DNA of 64,000 nt from contig NZ_CP029008.1 in assembly GCF_024585165.1 (NCBI RefSeq), forward strand, positions 1,488,001 to 1,552,000, read 5' to 3'. Each line of letters begins with the position of its first letter. The first letter of the stretch is position 1. The DNA comes from Bradyrhizobium sp. WBOS07. GTDB taxonomy: Bacteria > Pseudomonadota > Alphaproteobacteria > Rhizobiales > Xanthobacteraceae. The notes under the pieces are model-generated. The model was given only the letters and a program-made list of their open reading frames with translations. It was not told the DNA's origin and made no database searches. The position numbers and the translations under genes were made by a program. Shown here in pieces: positions 37,810-46,955 of this stretch.

Positions 37810-40677
37810 TCAGGCGACCTTTCGGACCGTGTTCAGCGTCTCGATGGTGCGGCCGACCTCCGATGCGAGGCACGGCTTGCCGAAATAATAGCCCTGCACC
37901 GCGGTGCAGCCGCATTCGCGGACGAAATCGAGCTGCTCCTCGGTCTCCACACCCTCGGCCGTCGTCTCGACGCCGAGCACGGAGCCGAGGCTTGCGATGG
38001 TGCGGACGATGGCAACACTCTCCGGGCTCTCGCCGAGCGTGCCGACGAAGGAGCGGTCGATCTTGATGCGGTCGAACGGAAACTTGCGTAAGTAGCTCAG
38101 CGAGGAATAGCCGACGCCGAAATCGTCGAGGCTGACGCGCACTCCCAGCGCCCGAAGCTGGTGCAGGATCTCGATCGTCGCTTCGCTATCGTCGAGCAGG
38201 GCCGTTTCGGTGACTTCGAGCTCGAGCCGCTGCGGCGGCAGGCCGGCTTCAGCGAGCGCGCTCGTGACCATTGCCACCAATCCGCGCGAGCGAAACTGCA
38301 CCGGCGACAGGTTCACCGCGACGCTGACGTCGGGCCAGGACGCGGCAGTCGCACAGGCGCTGCGCAGCACCCATTCGCCGATCGGAACGATCAGCCCGTT
38401 CTCTTCCGCGATCGGAATGAATTCGGCCGGCGAGACCAGACCGCGCGAGGGATGTTTCCAGCGCAGCAGTGCCTCGAAGCCGGTGAGCTCCGACGAATCG
38501 AGCCGCATCTGCGGCTGGAACACCAGGTGGAATTCGCGGGCCTCCAGCGCACCGCGCAGATCCTGCTCCAGCGCGTGACGGCTGCGTGCCTCCTCTTCCA
38601 TCTCGGGCTCGAACAGCTGATAGGCGCCGCGCCCCTTGGCCTTGGCCTGGTAGAGCGCGAGGTCGGCGCACTTCATCAGCTCGTCCGCATCGAGCCCGTG
38701 GTCGGGCGCGATCGCGATGCCGACGGAGGCGCCGACATGGATCGACTGGTTCTCCAGCGGCGGCGGGCGGCCGATGACCTCGACCAGGCGTCTGGCGAGC
38801 TTCTCCGCCGATTGCGGCTGCGGTCCGCGCTGCAGGACGGCGAATTCGTCGCCGCCGAGACGTGCGACGGTGTCGTGCTCGCCGACATTCTCCTTGAGGC
38901 GCGCCGCGACCCAGCGCAGCAGGCGGTCGCCCGCGGCGTGGCCGAGGCGGTCGTTAACGGTCTTGAAATTGTCGAGGTCGAAGCACAGCACCGCCATCGC
39001 GCCGCCGGCGATCGCGACCTGGTTCAGCCCCTCGCTCATCTTCTCGCGGAACAGCAGGCGATTGGGCAGGTCGGTGAGGGAATCGTGCCGCGCCATGTGC
39101 GCCACGCGGGCCTGGGCCTTGTGACGCTCGGTGACGTCCTCATAGGTGACGACCCAGCCGCCTTGCTCCATGCGCTTGTGGTTGAGCTTGATGATGCGGC
39201 CGTCGTTCAAATGCCGGTGCAGCGTGTGCTCGCCTTCGCGCAGCCGTTCGACGTAATCGGCATAAAGCCTGGCTCCCGTCATGTCAGGATGGAGGCCCAG
39301 CTCGCAGCTGTGTTCCATGATCTCGCGCATCGAGACGCCCGGCTTCACGACGTCAGGCGACAGGCCGAACATCTCGATATAGCGGCGATTGCAGACGATC
39401 ACGCGCAGGTTCGCATCGAGCATGCACAGGCCCTGGCTCATGTTGTTGAGCGCCGCGTCGAAGCGGCGGTACTGCTCGCTCAGCTCCCCGATCGCATGTT
39501 CCCGCTCGGTGATATCCTCATAGGTGGCGACGAACCCGCCCTCGGCCAGGGCGCAATAGCGTACCGAGACCACGGTGTCGTTCGACATGCGCCGACGCAT
39601 CGGCGAGGAATCGCGGCTCGCGATCCGCGTGCGGGCGTCTTCCAGGATCTGCTGGGGGCTGTACTCGGACGAGAACGCGCCGTTCGCCATCGAACGCTCG
39701 ATCAGCTCGGCCAGATGCGTGCCGGGCCTGGTTTGCTCCGGCGATAATCGGTAGAGCTTGCGGTAGGTGGTGTTGCAGATCCGAAGCCGCATGTCGCTGT
39801 CGTAGAAAGCGAGCCCGTGCGCCATGTTCTCCAGCGCCGCATCGAGCATGACGTTCTGTTGCCGCAGTGTTTCCTCGTATTGCAGCCGCTCCGTGACGTC
39901 CTCGTGCACGGTCACCCAGCCACCGTCGGGCAGGAAGCGGGAGATCGTCTGCACCATGCGGCCGTCGTAACGCATCACGAGCAGCGATTTCGTCCGTCTG
40001 AGACGCACGTCCTCCAATCTGGAATCGTGGAAATCGTCGGCCGGCATGCCCGACAAATTGCCGCGCGACACCCAATGGTCGAGCACCGTACGATGGGAGA
40101 CCCCCGGCTTCACGACCCCGGGATCGAGGTTGTAGAGGTTCAGGAAACGCTCGTTGCAGACGACGACGCGGCTGTCGGCGTCGTACATGATCAGGCCGTG
40201 CGACATGTTGGCGAGGGCGTGCTGGCTGCGCTCGGTCTGCACGCGCAATTCTGCTTCGAGCCGGGCGAGGCGGGTGACATCGTCGCAGATCGTCATCCAG
40301 CCGCCGCCGGGAAGCGGCTTCAACTCGAGCGACATGACGAAGCCGGTCGCGAGCCGCTGTTCGGTCCGGAACGGCTTTCCCGCCGCGATCCGTGCGATCC
40401 GCGCCGAGTAGAGCGTGTCGAGCTCGCTTGGCGGGAAGTTGCCGCGCTCGGCGCTGTGCGCGAGCACCTCGCGGTAGCTCGTACCCACCCGCACGACGTC
40501 GGCCGACATATCGAACAGGGAGAGGTAACGCTGGTTGACCAGCACGACGCGGTTGTCCGCGTCGTAGACGCAGACGCCCTGCTCCATGTGGTCGAGCGCA
40601 AGCTGGCTCAGCGCGACCAGGGCCTCCGGGCCCTGCTCGCGGCGTGCACCAAGCTCGTTGTCGCAGGTCGACGTCAT
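37810..40677 (-). CDS. Four-PAS diguanylate cyclase/phosphodiesterase
   Basis: 955 residues: four tandem PAS (PAS-7-like) units at about 20-140, 150-260, 275-385 and 400-510, then a GGDEF domain with intact RLGGDEF near 607 and an EAL domain with intact EALLRW near 735 and DDFGVGYSS. Both activities (making and breaking c-di-GMP) look possible. No membrane segment or signal peptide is seen, so it should be cytoplasmic. The PAS units repeat the phrases NMSHGLxxxD/NMAHGL/NMSQGL, indicating internal duplication. It is monocistronic. Confidence 0.93.
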   Translation of the reverse strand: MTSTCDNELGARREQGPEALVALSQLALDHMEQGVCVYDADNRVVLVNQRYLSLFDMSADVVRVGTSYREVLAHSAERGNFPPSELDTLYSARIARIAAGKPFRTEQRLATGFVMSLELKPLPGGGWMTICDDVTRLARLEAELRVQTERSQHALANMSHGLIMYDADSRVVVCNERFLNLYNLDPGVVKPGVSHRTVLDHWVSRGNLSGMPADDFHDSRLEDVRLRRTKSLLVMRYDGRMVQTISRFLPDGGWVTVHEDVTERLQYEETLRQQNVMLDAALENMAHGLAFYDSDMRLRICNTTYRKLYRLSPEQTRPGTHLAELIERSMANGAFSSEYSPQQILEDARTRIASRDSSPMRRRMSNDTVVSVRYCALAEGGFVATYEDITEREHAIGELSEQYRRFDAALNNMSQGLCMLDANLRVIVCNRRYIEMFGLSPDVVKPGVSMREIMEHSCELGLHPDMTGARLYADYVERLREGEHTLHRHLNDGRIIKLNHKRMEQGGWVVTYEDVTERHKAQARVAHMARHDSLTDLPNRLLFREKMSEGLNQVAIAGGAMAVLCFDLDNFKTVNDRLGHAAGDRLLRWVAARLKENVGEHDTVARLGGDEFAVLQRGPQPQSAEKLARRLVEVIGRPPPLENQSIHVGASVGIAIAPDHGLDADELMKCADLALYQAKAKGRGAYQLFEPEMEEEARSRHALEQDLRGALEAREFHLVFQPQMRLDSSELTGFEALLRWKHPSRGLVSPAEFIPIAEENGLIVPIGEWVLRSACATAASWPDVSVAVNLSPVQFRSRGLVAMVTSALAEAGLPPQRLELEVTETALLDDSEATIEILHQLRALGVRVSLDDFGVGYSSLSYLRKFPFDRIKIDRSFVGTLGESPESVAIVRTIASLGSVLGVETTAEGVETEEQLDFVRECGCTAVQGYYFGKPCLASEVGRTIETLNTVRKVA

Positions 40678-40865
40678 GGGATTGGCGGGATCTCGGCGAG
40701 CAATTAACGCAACCTAATTCAACCACTGAGCGTAGCGAAGAGGCCGGAAAATTCCCTTAAGCGCGGTAGTTTACGGAGGATGACCGGCGATGGAGAGAGT
40801 GTCGGAAATGAACAGGCGCAAGCGAGACTTGCCGCCGAGATTTGGCCGCCATCGCGTCGCAAATT

Positions 40866-40897
40866 CCGCTGTCGTCGCTGCGCAGAGACGACAGCGG
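40866..40897 (-). terminator. Hairpin terminator candidate after the GNAT gene
   Basis: CCGCTGTCGTC at 40866-40876 and GACGACAGCGG at 40887-40897 are perfect 11-bp arms around a 10-nt loop. On the minus strand it lies 24 bp past the GNAT stop and is followed by AATTTGC, a weak tail. It would close the ligase operon. Confidence 0.55.
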
Positions 40898-40920
40898 TGG
40901 CTTGGTCCGAAGCGCCTTCC

Positions 40921-41796
40921 CTAGGGCCCGTACAACACGAGCTCCGTGTCCGTGAGATCGCCGAGCTGCGGCCGGTGCGGGCCCTTGAAGTACTTGCGAC
41001 CGCGCCGTTCGGTATAAATACCGACAAGACCGGGAATCGGCCCGTTGGCATCGACCGCCACCGCGATCTTGCCGAGCCGAAGCAGCAGCCGGCCGATTCG
41101 GCCGGCGCAGGCGGCGTATTCCGCGGCGTTACGGCAATAGATCAGCTTCATCGCAGGGGGCGCGATGAAGCCGCGGCGGATGCGCACGGGTTGCAGAATG
41201 AAGGGAAACGTTCCCTGTGGCGTGCGGCAGACCAAGCTGAGGCAATTGTACCGCGCATGCTGGATCAGCAGCTCGGTTTCAGCCTCGGAAAGCCCCTCGA
41301 TCGTCTTGGCGTGAGGCGAGATGACCTCGATCTCGCTCCAGCGCGGGACACGCGCCAGAGCCGGCACCGAGAAGAATATGCCGCGGCAATAGGCACGAAA
41401 GCCCTGGGTCTCGATGATCGGCCAGGTCCACGGCGCCGGGCTGATGTTGAAGTAAGTCACGTCCTTGTGCCGCTGGGCGATCTTGGTCAGCAGCGGAGCA
41501 TAGTTGCGATAGGCCGGATCGACATACCAGCTGGACAGGTTGCACTGAATGGCGGTCTCTTCGCCATTCCTGCGTGCCGTATAGATTAGCAGCAGCACGC
41601 CGACCGGCGTGCCGTCATTGTCGAGCATGTAGCCAAAGCGCGGATAGCCCTCCGGTACGGGCCGGAAGGCCTGTCGGCGCAGGCCCTGGATCCAGTAGTT
41701 GCGCGAGCGGCCCACGAAGCCGCGCGTCAGCAAGTCCGCGATCGCGTCTGCGTCGGACTCGGTGATCTCGCGGCATCGGACCTTGGTGTGGATCAC
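40921..41796 (-). CDS. GNAT-fold acyltransferase-like protein next to the aa:CP ligase
   Basis: 291 residues from a GTG start. The first 100 residues look like a GNAT N-acyltransferase (VRCREITESDADAIADLLTR, FGYMLDNDGTPVGVLLLIYT, SSWYVDPAYRNYAPLLT). The remainder is a less familiar extension. It is 37 bp after the ligase gene and so probably co-transcribed. In that context it is a candidate to take the aminoacyl group from the carrier protein, but this is an inference. An ATG at 41853 overlapping the ligase gene is an alternative start without a ribosome binding site. Confidence 0.75.
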   Translation of the reverse strand: MIHTKVRCREITESDADAIADLLTRGFVGRSRNYWIQGLRRQAFRPVPEGYPRFGYMLDNDGTPVGVLLLIYTARRNGEETAIQCNLSSWYVDPAYRNYAPLLTKIAQRHKDVTYFNISPAPWTWPIIETQGFRAYCRGIFFSVPALARVPRWSEIEVISPHAKTIEGLSEAETELLIQHARYNCLSLVCRTPQGTFPFILQPVRIRRGFIAPPAMKLIYCRNAAEYAACAGRIGRLLLRLGKIAVAVDANGPIPGLVGIYTERRGRKYFKGPHRPQLGDLTDTELVLYGP

Positions 41797-41833
41797 GCTC
41801 GTCTTACCCGTGGAAATGACAGGCCTCGTTCGG

Positions 41834-42826
41834 TTAGCGCCAGCCTTCGACATGGGCAGCGACATGGGCATCGGCCGGTGCCGGCGGCTGCAGGCCCAGC
41901 ACGTCCCGCACCTTGGCGGGCCAGGCCGCAAGGTCGGTGCCGTGAGTGTGGAACATGGCGACCGCGAGCCGGTCCATGCCGAAGGCAACGCAGCCGGTGT
42001 GGGCTGGCTCGCCGTTGGCATCCTGGATTCCCCAGGTCGTGCCGAAATGCTCGCGGTGATAATTGAAGCTCATGCAGGCCGTCGGCTGCTCTTCCGAGCG
42101 CAGCGGAATGAGGAGCTCGAACTTGAGCTGCTGCTGCTTCTGACTCACCGCCTTCATCTGGCCGACGCGGCCGAAGAAGGGGTCGCTGGCATAGTCGACG
42201 CGGAAGGTGAGGCCGAGGTCGCGGGCGATCGCCTGCGCGCGCACCATCCAGCGCTCGCGGAAATCGGCGACGTCGTCGGGGCTGCCGATGCAGACATATT
42301 CGCGCATCCGGAACGATTGCAGCCGGTCGAGATGCTTCGACGGCTCGCGGCGGAAGCAATCCGCGGCGACGTCGAAGCGCAGGCCGCCCTTCGGCAGGGG
42401 CCCGCGGCTCGCCGCGATCGGATAGACCGGATAGCAGGCTGCTGGCGATAGCACGAGGTCGGCGGGCGACAGCGAGGTGGTCCAGTCGCCGCCGGCATCG
42501 AAGCGGCTCACCGCGGCGTTGATCTCGCGCTCGGTCCCGTGCAGGCCGCAGACGCAGCCGAGCAGGTTCGGAAAGCTCTTGAGGTAGCCGGACTTCTCCA
42601 GCTGAGCCCGGCTCATCACCGGCGGGAAGCGCATCACTTCGGTGCCGGATTCGCGATGGCCCGTGATCAGCGCGGCCAGCTTCTCGACGACGCCTTCATA
42701 GAGCGCGGTGCGGGCGTAGACGCCGTCGGCACCCATGCGATGGAACAGCTTGTCGGCGAGATGATCGAGCGGATCGATCGCCTGCGGCGCGGTCGTCGGC
42801 GAATCGGGGAGGATGGCAATGTTCAT
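41834..42826 (-). CDS. Amino acid--[carrier protein] ligase (seryl-tRNA synthetase homologue)
   Basis: 330 residues: a truncated class II synthetase-like catalytic core without a tRNA-binding arm. Its zinc ligands Cys131, Glu176 and Cys279 coincide with those I recall for B. japonicum Bll0957. From published work on that protein, it activates glycine or alanine with ATP and loads it onto the phosphopantetheine of a small carrier protein rather than tRNA. Motif 2 and 3 regions (FRREPSKHLDRLQSFRMREY, GCVAFGMDRLAVAMF) are present. It stands between the acyl-CoA dehydrogenase homologue and the GNAT gene on one strand. The matching carrier gene is divergent at 44453. Confidence 0.95.
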   Translation of the reverse strand: MNIAILPDSPTTAPQAIDPLDHLADKLFHRMGADGVYARTALYEGVVEKLAALITGHRESGTEVMRFPPVMSRAQLEKSGYLKSFPNLLGCVCGLHGTEREINAAVSRFDAGGDWTTSLSPADLVLSPAACYPVYPIAASRGPLPKGGLRFDVAADCFRREPSKHLDRLQSFRMREYVCIGSPDDVADFRERWMVRAQAIARDLGLTFRVDYASDPFFGRVGQMKAVSQKQQQLKFELLIPLRSEEQPTACMSFNYHREHFGTTWGIQDANGEPAHTGCVAFGMDRLAVAMFHTHGTDLAAWPAKVRDVLGLQPPAPADAHVAAHVEGWR

Positions 42827-42880
42827 GGTCCGGTATCCTGCTATCTCAAAATTGTTCTTGTTGGTTCGGTCGCCGAGGAC

Positions 42881-44098
42881 TTAGTCACGAAGGCTTGTCG
42901 GCACGCCGCTCATCAGCGTCGATGTCGCGGCATTCGCGAGAATGCGGTCGTTGTTGATCATGATCGGAGCCGACAGCACGTCGCGCAGGTGCCGGCCCAT
43001 GGTGAATTCGCCGTCGTTGCGGTAGCCGGAGAGGCCCGCCGTGCGCATCGCATGCATCACGGTCTCGACCGCCAGCTCGGAGGCCTGCACCTTCAGAAGC
43101 GTGATCGAGGACTGGAAGTCGAGCGAGCCGAGGGCGCGCTCGTCATGCTCGGCGCGGTCAAACGCGTCGATATTGGCCGACAGCAGCGCGCGCAGTCTTG
43201 CCAGCGACATCTTGGCGGCGGTGAAATGTGCCGCGGCGGGCGGCATCTGGCCGCCGGAGCTGCGGGCTGCCTTGCGGATGAAGGCCTGCGCGCGGGTTAC
43301 CGCTGCGGCGGCGATCCCGGTCCAGGCCGACGACCAGCACAGATGTGCGAACGGCGTCATGGTCTGGGCGTGGATCTTGTCATAGGATTCCGGAAAGACG
43401 CGGTCGGCGGGGCAGTCGACCTTCAGCTCGAATCCGGTCGAGCAGGTGCCGCGCATGCCCAGCGTTTCCCAGCCAAGGGTCCGCTTCAGCGAATAATCGT
43501 CCTTGGCGAGTGCCAGCAGCACCTGGTCGGAGGCCGCGGCATCGGTGGCGCGACGGGCGATGGTGACGAGGCCGTCGGCCTCGGCGCCGTAGGAGATCAC
43601 GGTGGCATCGCGCACCAGCGAGATGGTGTCGCCGGCATGGTCGACCGCGGCGGCGCTGGCGCGGATGTTGCCGCCGTTCTGGCCCTCGGTGGTCGAGGAG
43701 GCGAGCAGCCACTGGTCGCGGGCGACCCGGCGCATCATGGTCTCCATCCAGGGAATGCCGTGGCCGTGCCTGATGACGCAGGCGACCTTGGTCTGGTGCA
43801 TCGCGTAGATCATCGCGGTCGAGGCGCAGGCGCGGCCAAGCGTGTAGCAGATGTCGGTGACGTCGTAGATGGAAGCGCCGAAGCCGCCGAACTCGACCGG
43901 GATCATGACGCCGAGCAGCTTCTGCTCGCGGGCGGCCTCGAAAGCCTTGTGCGGGAAACGGGCGTCGCGATCGACCTCGTCGGCGTCGGCCGCCGCAGCA
44001 GCGGCGGTTCGGGCGGCGCGCTCGATCAGGGAGGGACCCTGCTCGAGGAAGCTCGTCTGTGCTTCGTCGACAGTGAGGATTGCTTCACGCACGTTCAT
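42881..44098 (-). CDS. Acyl-CoA dehydrogenase homologue of the aa:CP ligase cluster
   Basis: 405 residues with the acyl-CoA dehydrogenase layout: an N-terminal helical domain (LGVMIPVEFGGFGASIYDVT), the middle beta domain (WLLASSTTEGQNGGNIRASA) and a C-terminal helical bundle (GLSGYRNDGEFTMGRHLRD). FAD binding is expected. It may oxidise or simply bind an aminoacyl group on the carrier protein; a true acyl-CoA role in fat oxidation is less likely in this setting. ATG 44098 has a strong GGAGG. It is the first gene of the minus-strand operon. Confidence 0.88.
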   Translation of the reverse strand: MNVREAILTVDEAQTSFLEQGPSLIERAARTAAAAAADADEVDRDARFPHKAFEAAREQKLLGVMIPVEFGGFGASIYDVTDICYTLGRACASTAMIYAMHQTKVACVIRHGHGIPWMETMMRRVARDQWLLASSTTEGQNGGNIRASAAAVDHAGDTISLVRDATVISYGAEADGLVTIARRATDAAASDQVLLALAKDDYSLKRTLGWETLGMRGTCSTGFELKVDCPADRVFPESYDKIHAQTMTPFAHLCWSSAWTGIAAAAVTRAQAFIRKAARSSGGQMPPAAAHFTAAKMSLARLRALLSANIDAFDRAEHDERALGSLDFQSSITLLKVQASELAVETVMHAMRTAGLSGYRNDGEFTMGRHLRDVLSAPIMINNDRILANAATSTLMSGVPTSLRD

Positions 44099-44452
44099 AC
44101 TCGTCCGCCTCCGGTTGCCGTTCGAGATCGCCGGCATCATTGCGACGCCGCTGAAAGCGATCCTCCGGTCATCTTTGCTTGTGAGACGAGGCTACGGATT
44201 TAATTCAAATTCGTCGATCAAATACAGGGTAAACAAAGCCGAATTCCGAACGAACAGTTAAGGTCGGGTTGTTTGCAACTCCCGCTTTTCGAGCATCGCG
44301 TTAGGAATCTGGAAGAAGCTCGAATTCCAGACAATCTGAGTCATCGTTTACTAACAAACGCGAAGTATTGGTGCCTCCCATTGCAGGACCGGCGGGCCGC
44401 GCCCATCGTAGCCGGAGCTGGTCCACCTCCGACGACAGACGGGAATTTGCCG
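44099..44452. promoter_or_regulatory. Divergent control region of the aa:CP ligase cluster
   Basis: 354 bp, clearly more AT-rich than its neighbours (for instance 44200-44230 and 44340-44370). It holds the divergent promoters of the acyl-CoA dehydrogenase/ligase operon and the carrier protein gene. I found no known operator, and no gene. Confidence 0.5.
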
Positions 44453-44725
44453 ATGCAGGCCTTTGATACCGAATTGCGCAACCGCATCATCAAGCTCGTG
44501 AAGGGCATCCTCGAGCAGAATTCGCTCAGCGCCGACCTCACGCCATCCGCCAAGCTGGTCGACGCCGGCCTGACCTCGATGGACATGGTCAATCTGATGC
44601 TCGGGGTCGAAGCCGAGTTCGACTTCACGATCCCGCAGTCGGAGATCACGCCGGAGAATTTCCAGTCCGTCGAGACCCTGGAGCGGATGGTGGCGGCGCA
44701 GCTGCAGCTGGCGAACGCGGCTTAG
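44453..44725 (+). CDS. Acyl-carrier-protein-like protein, substrate of the aa:CP ligase
   Basis: 90 residues, a four-helix carrier protein. The phosphopantetheine attachment site is Ser42 in DAGLTSMDMVNLML, with the usual preceding Asp-x-Gly replaced by the D-A-G-L-T form. It matches the carrier encoded beside Bll0957 in B. japonicum. It is divergent from the ligase operon and about 135 bp upstream of mtnP. It is too unlike AcpP for fatty acid synthesis, and no polyketide or peptide synthetase is nearby. Confidence 0.93.
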   Translation: MQAFDTELRNRIIKLVKGILEQNSLSADLTPSAKLVDAGLTSMDMVNLMLGVEAEFDFTIPQSEITPENFQSVETLERMVAAQLQLANAA

Positions 44726-44859
44726 GCCGGGCGCACTGCGTGGGAAGCGGCACCCGCGCTCCTCACGACGCCGGGATCACTGCACCGGCCCGTTCCAAAG
44801 CCGCCGCAAAACTGGCATAGCTTAACCATGTCGCACGTGGCGAACGGGGTGGAGCAGGC

Positions 44860-45735
44860 ATGGCGCAGGCGGTATTGGGCATCATCGGCGGTTCCGGCAT
44901 TTACGATCTGCCGGGCCTCGAGGATGCGCGCGAAGAGGTGATCGGAAGTCCCTGGGGCGAGCCGTCGGCTCCCTTGCGGCGCGGCGCTATCGCCGGCCTG
45001 CCGATCGTGTTTCTGCCGCGGCACGACAAGGGCCATCGGCTGTCGCCCTCCGATATCAACTATCGCGCCAATATCGACGTGCTCAAGCGCGCCGGGGTCA
45101 CCGACCTGATCTCGCTGTCGGCCTGCGGTTCGTTCAAGGAGGAACTTCCACCCGGCACCTTCGTCCTCGTCGACCAGTTCGTGGACCGTACCCACAAGCG
45201 CGAGAGCTCATTCTTCGGCAAGGGCTGCGTCGCGCATGTGTCGATGGCCCATCCGGTCTCGCCGCGGTTGCGCATCCACCTTGCGGCAGCGGCCGAAACC
45301 GAGAATATCGCGATTGCGCGCGGCGGAACCTATGTCTGCATGGAAGGTCCGCAATTCTCCACCTATGCCGAGAGCATGACCTACAAGACGCTGGGCTATT
45401 CCGTGATCGGCATGACCAACATGCCCGAGGCGAAGCTCGCGCGAGAGGCGGAGATCTGCTACGCCACGGTTGCGATGGTGACGGATTTCGATTGCTGGCA
45501 TCCCGACCATGACGCCGTCACGGTGCAGGACATCATCCGCGTGCTGAGCTCCAACGCCGACAAGGCGAAGGCGCTGGTGGCGCGGCTGGCAAGGGATTTC
45601 CCGCGCGAGCACGAGCCGTGCCCGATCGGCTCGGACCGCGCGCTCGACACCGCACTGATCACCGCGCCCGAGGCGCGCGATCCGGAGCTGCTCAAGAAGC
45701 TCGACGCGGTGGCGGGACGCGTGCTGCGGGCGTGA
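44860..45735 (+). CDS. mtnP: S-methyl-5'-thioadenosine phosphorylase
   Basis: 291 residues. It splits methylthioadenosine with phosphate into adenine and methylthioribose-1-phosphate. The family motifs are clear: GGSGIYDLPGL at the N-terminus, NYRANIDVLKRAGV with SACGS, and the substrate pocket YVCMEGPQFSTYAES followed by GMTNMPEAKLAREA. It is followed after 18 bp by mtnA, the next enzyme. Purine nucleoside phosphorylase is the main alternative, but the mtnA linkage favours MtnP. Confidence 0.95.
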   Translation: MAQAVLGIIGGSGIYDLPGLEDAREEVIGSPWGEPSAPLRRGAIAGLPIVFLPRHDKGHRLSPSDINYRANIDVLKRAGVTDLISLSACGSFKEELPPGTFVLVDQFVDRTHKRESSFFGKGCVAHVSMAHPVSPRLRIHLAAAAETENIAIARGGTYVCMEGPQFSTYAESMTYKTLGYSVIGMTNMPEAKLAREAEICYATVAMVTDFDCWHPDHDAVTVQDIIRVLSSNADKAKALVARLARDFPREHEPCPIGSDRALDTALITAPEARDPELLKKLDAVAGRVLRA

Positions 45736-45753
45736 TACGAAAGGCAGAATGCC

Positions 45754-46860
45754 ATGAAGGTCGACGGCAAGCACTTCCGCAGCATCTGGCGTGAGCGTGA
45801 CGGCTGGTCGGTCGGCGCGATCGATCAGCGCCGGCTGCCGCATGAGTTCGTCGTCGCGAAGCTGACCTCGTGCGAAGACGCGGCCGTCGCGATCCGCGAC
45901 ATGCTGGTGCGCGGCGCGCCGTTGATCGGCGCCACCGCGGCTTATGGCATGGCGCTCGCGATGCGCGAGGATGCCTCCGACGCCGGGCTGAAACGGGCCT
46001 ACGACACGCTCGTCGTGGCGCGGCCGACGGCGATCAATCTGAAATGGGCGCTGGACGAGATGCGTGCGACGCTGACGCCGATCGATCCTGATGAACGGGC
46101 GGAGGCCGCCTATGCGCGCGCCGACGAGATCGTCGAGCAGGATGTCGAGATCAATCGCGGCATCGCCGGCAACGGTCTGAAGCTGATCGAGGCGATTGCG
46201 GCAAAGAAGCCGGGCGAGGCGGTCAACGTGCTGACCCATTGCAACGCCGGCTGGCTTGCCACCGTCGACTGGGGCACCGCGACGGCGCCGATCTATCTTG
46301 CGCATGAGCGCGGCATCAAGATCCATGTCTGGGTCGACGAGACGCGTCCGCGCAACCAGGGCGCCTCGCTCACCGCATGGGAACTCGGCCATCACGGCGT
46401 GCCGCACACCGTGATCCCCGACAATACCGGCGGCCATCTGATGCAGCACGGCATGGTCGATCTCGCCATCGTCGGCACCGACCGCGTCGCCGCAAATGGC
46501 GACGTCTGCAACAAGATCGGCACCTATCTGAAGGCGCTCGCCGCCCACGACAACAACGTGCCGTTCTACGTCGCGCTGCCGTCGCCCACGATCGATTTCG
46601 CCGTCCATGACGGCATCCGCGACATCCCGATCGAGCAGCGCAGCGGCGTCGAGGTCACCGACATGACCGGCCGCACCGCCGATGGAAGGCTGGAGACGGT
46701 GCGGATCGTGCCGGAGGGCTCGCCGGTCGCGAACTACGCCTTCGACGTGACGCCGGCGCGCCTTGTGACAGGCCTCATCACCGAGCGTGGCGTGTTGAAG
46801 CCGGATCGCGCCTCGCTGGCGGCAGCATTTCCCGAGCGGATCGCCGCCGCGGCGGAATAG
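45754..46860 (+). CDS. mtnA: S-methyl-5-thioribose-1-phosphate isomerase
   Basis: 368 residues, homologous to eIF2B subunits. It converts the aldose methylthioribose-1-phosphate to methylthioribulose-1-phosphate. The catalytic Cys lies in [15 protein letters not shown] and the catalytic Asp in [33 protein letters not shown] and [18 protein letters not shown] are further signatures. It forms a two-gene operon with mtnP. The later steps (mtnB, mtnC, mtnD) or a DHAP-type shunt must lie elsewhere. Confidence 0.96.
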   Translation: MKVDGKHFRSIWRERDGWSVGAIDQRRLPHEFVVAKLTSCEDAAVAIRDMLVRGAPLIGATAAYGMALAMREDASDAGLKRAYDTLVVARPTAINLKWALDEMRATLTPIDPDERAEAAYARADEIVEQDVEINRGIAGNGLKLIEAIAAKKPGEAVNVLTHCNAGWLATVDWGTATAPIYLAHERGIKIHVWVDETRPRNQGASLTAWELGHHGVPHTVIPDNTGGHLMQHGMVDLAIVGTDRVAANGDVCNKIGTYLKALAAHDNNVPFYVALPSPTIDFAVHDGIRDIPIEQRSGVEVTDMTGRTADGRLETVRIVPEGSPVANYAFDVTPARLVTGLITERGVLKPDRASLAAAFPERIAAAAE

Positions 46861-46865
46861 CTCTC

Positions 46866-46941
46866 GTAGGGTGGGCAAAGGCGCTCTTGCGCCGTGCCCA
46901 CGATTTGCCAGTGGTGGGCACGCTGCGCTTTGCCCACCCCT
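46866..46941. repeat. Palindromic intergenic element, GTGGGCAAAG family, copy 4
   Basis: This is a compact copy: GTAGGGTGGGCAAAGGCGC, a short loop, then GTGGGCACGCTGCGCTTTGCCCACC. It lies between convergent mtnA and the HAD gene. Confidence 0.85.
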
Positions 46942-46955
46942 GCAGTATTTGTGCC

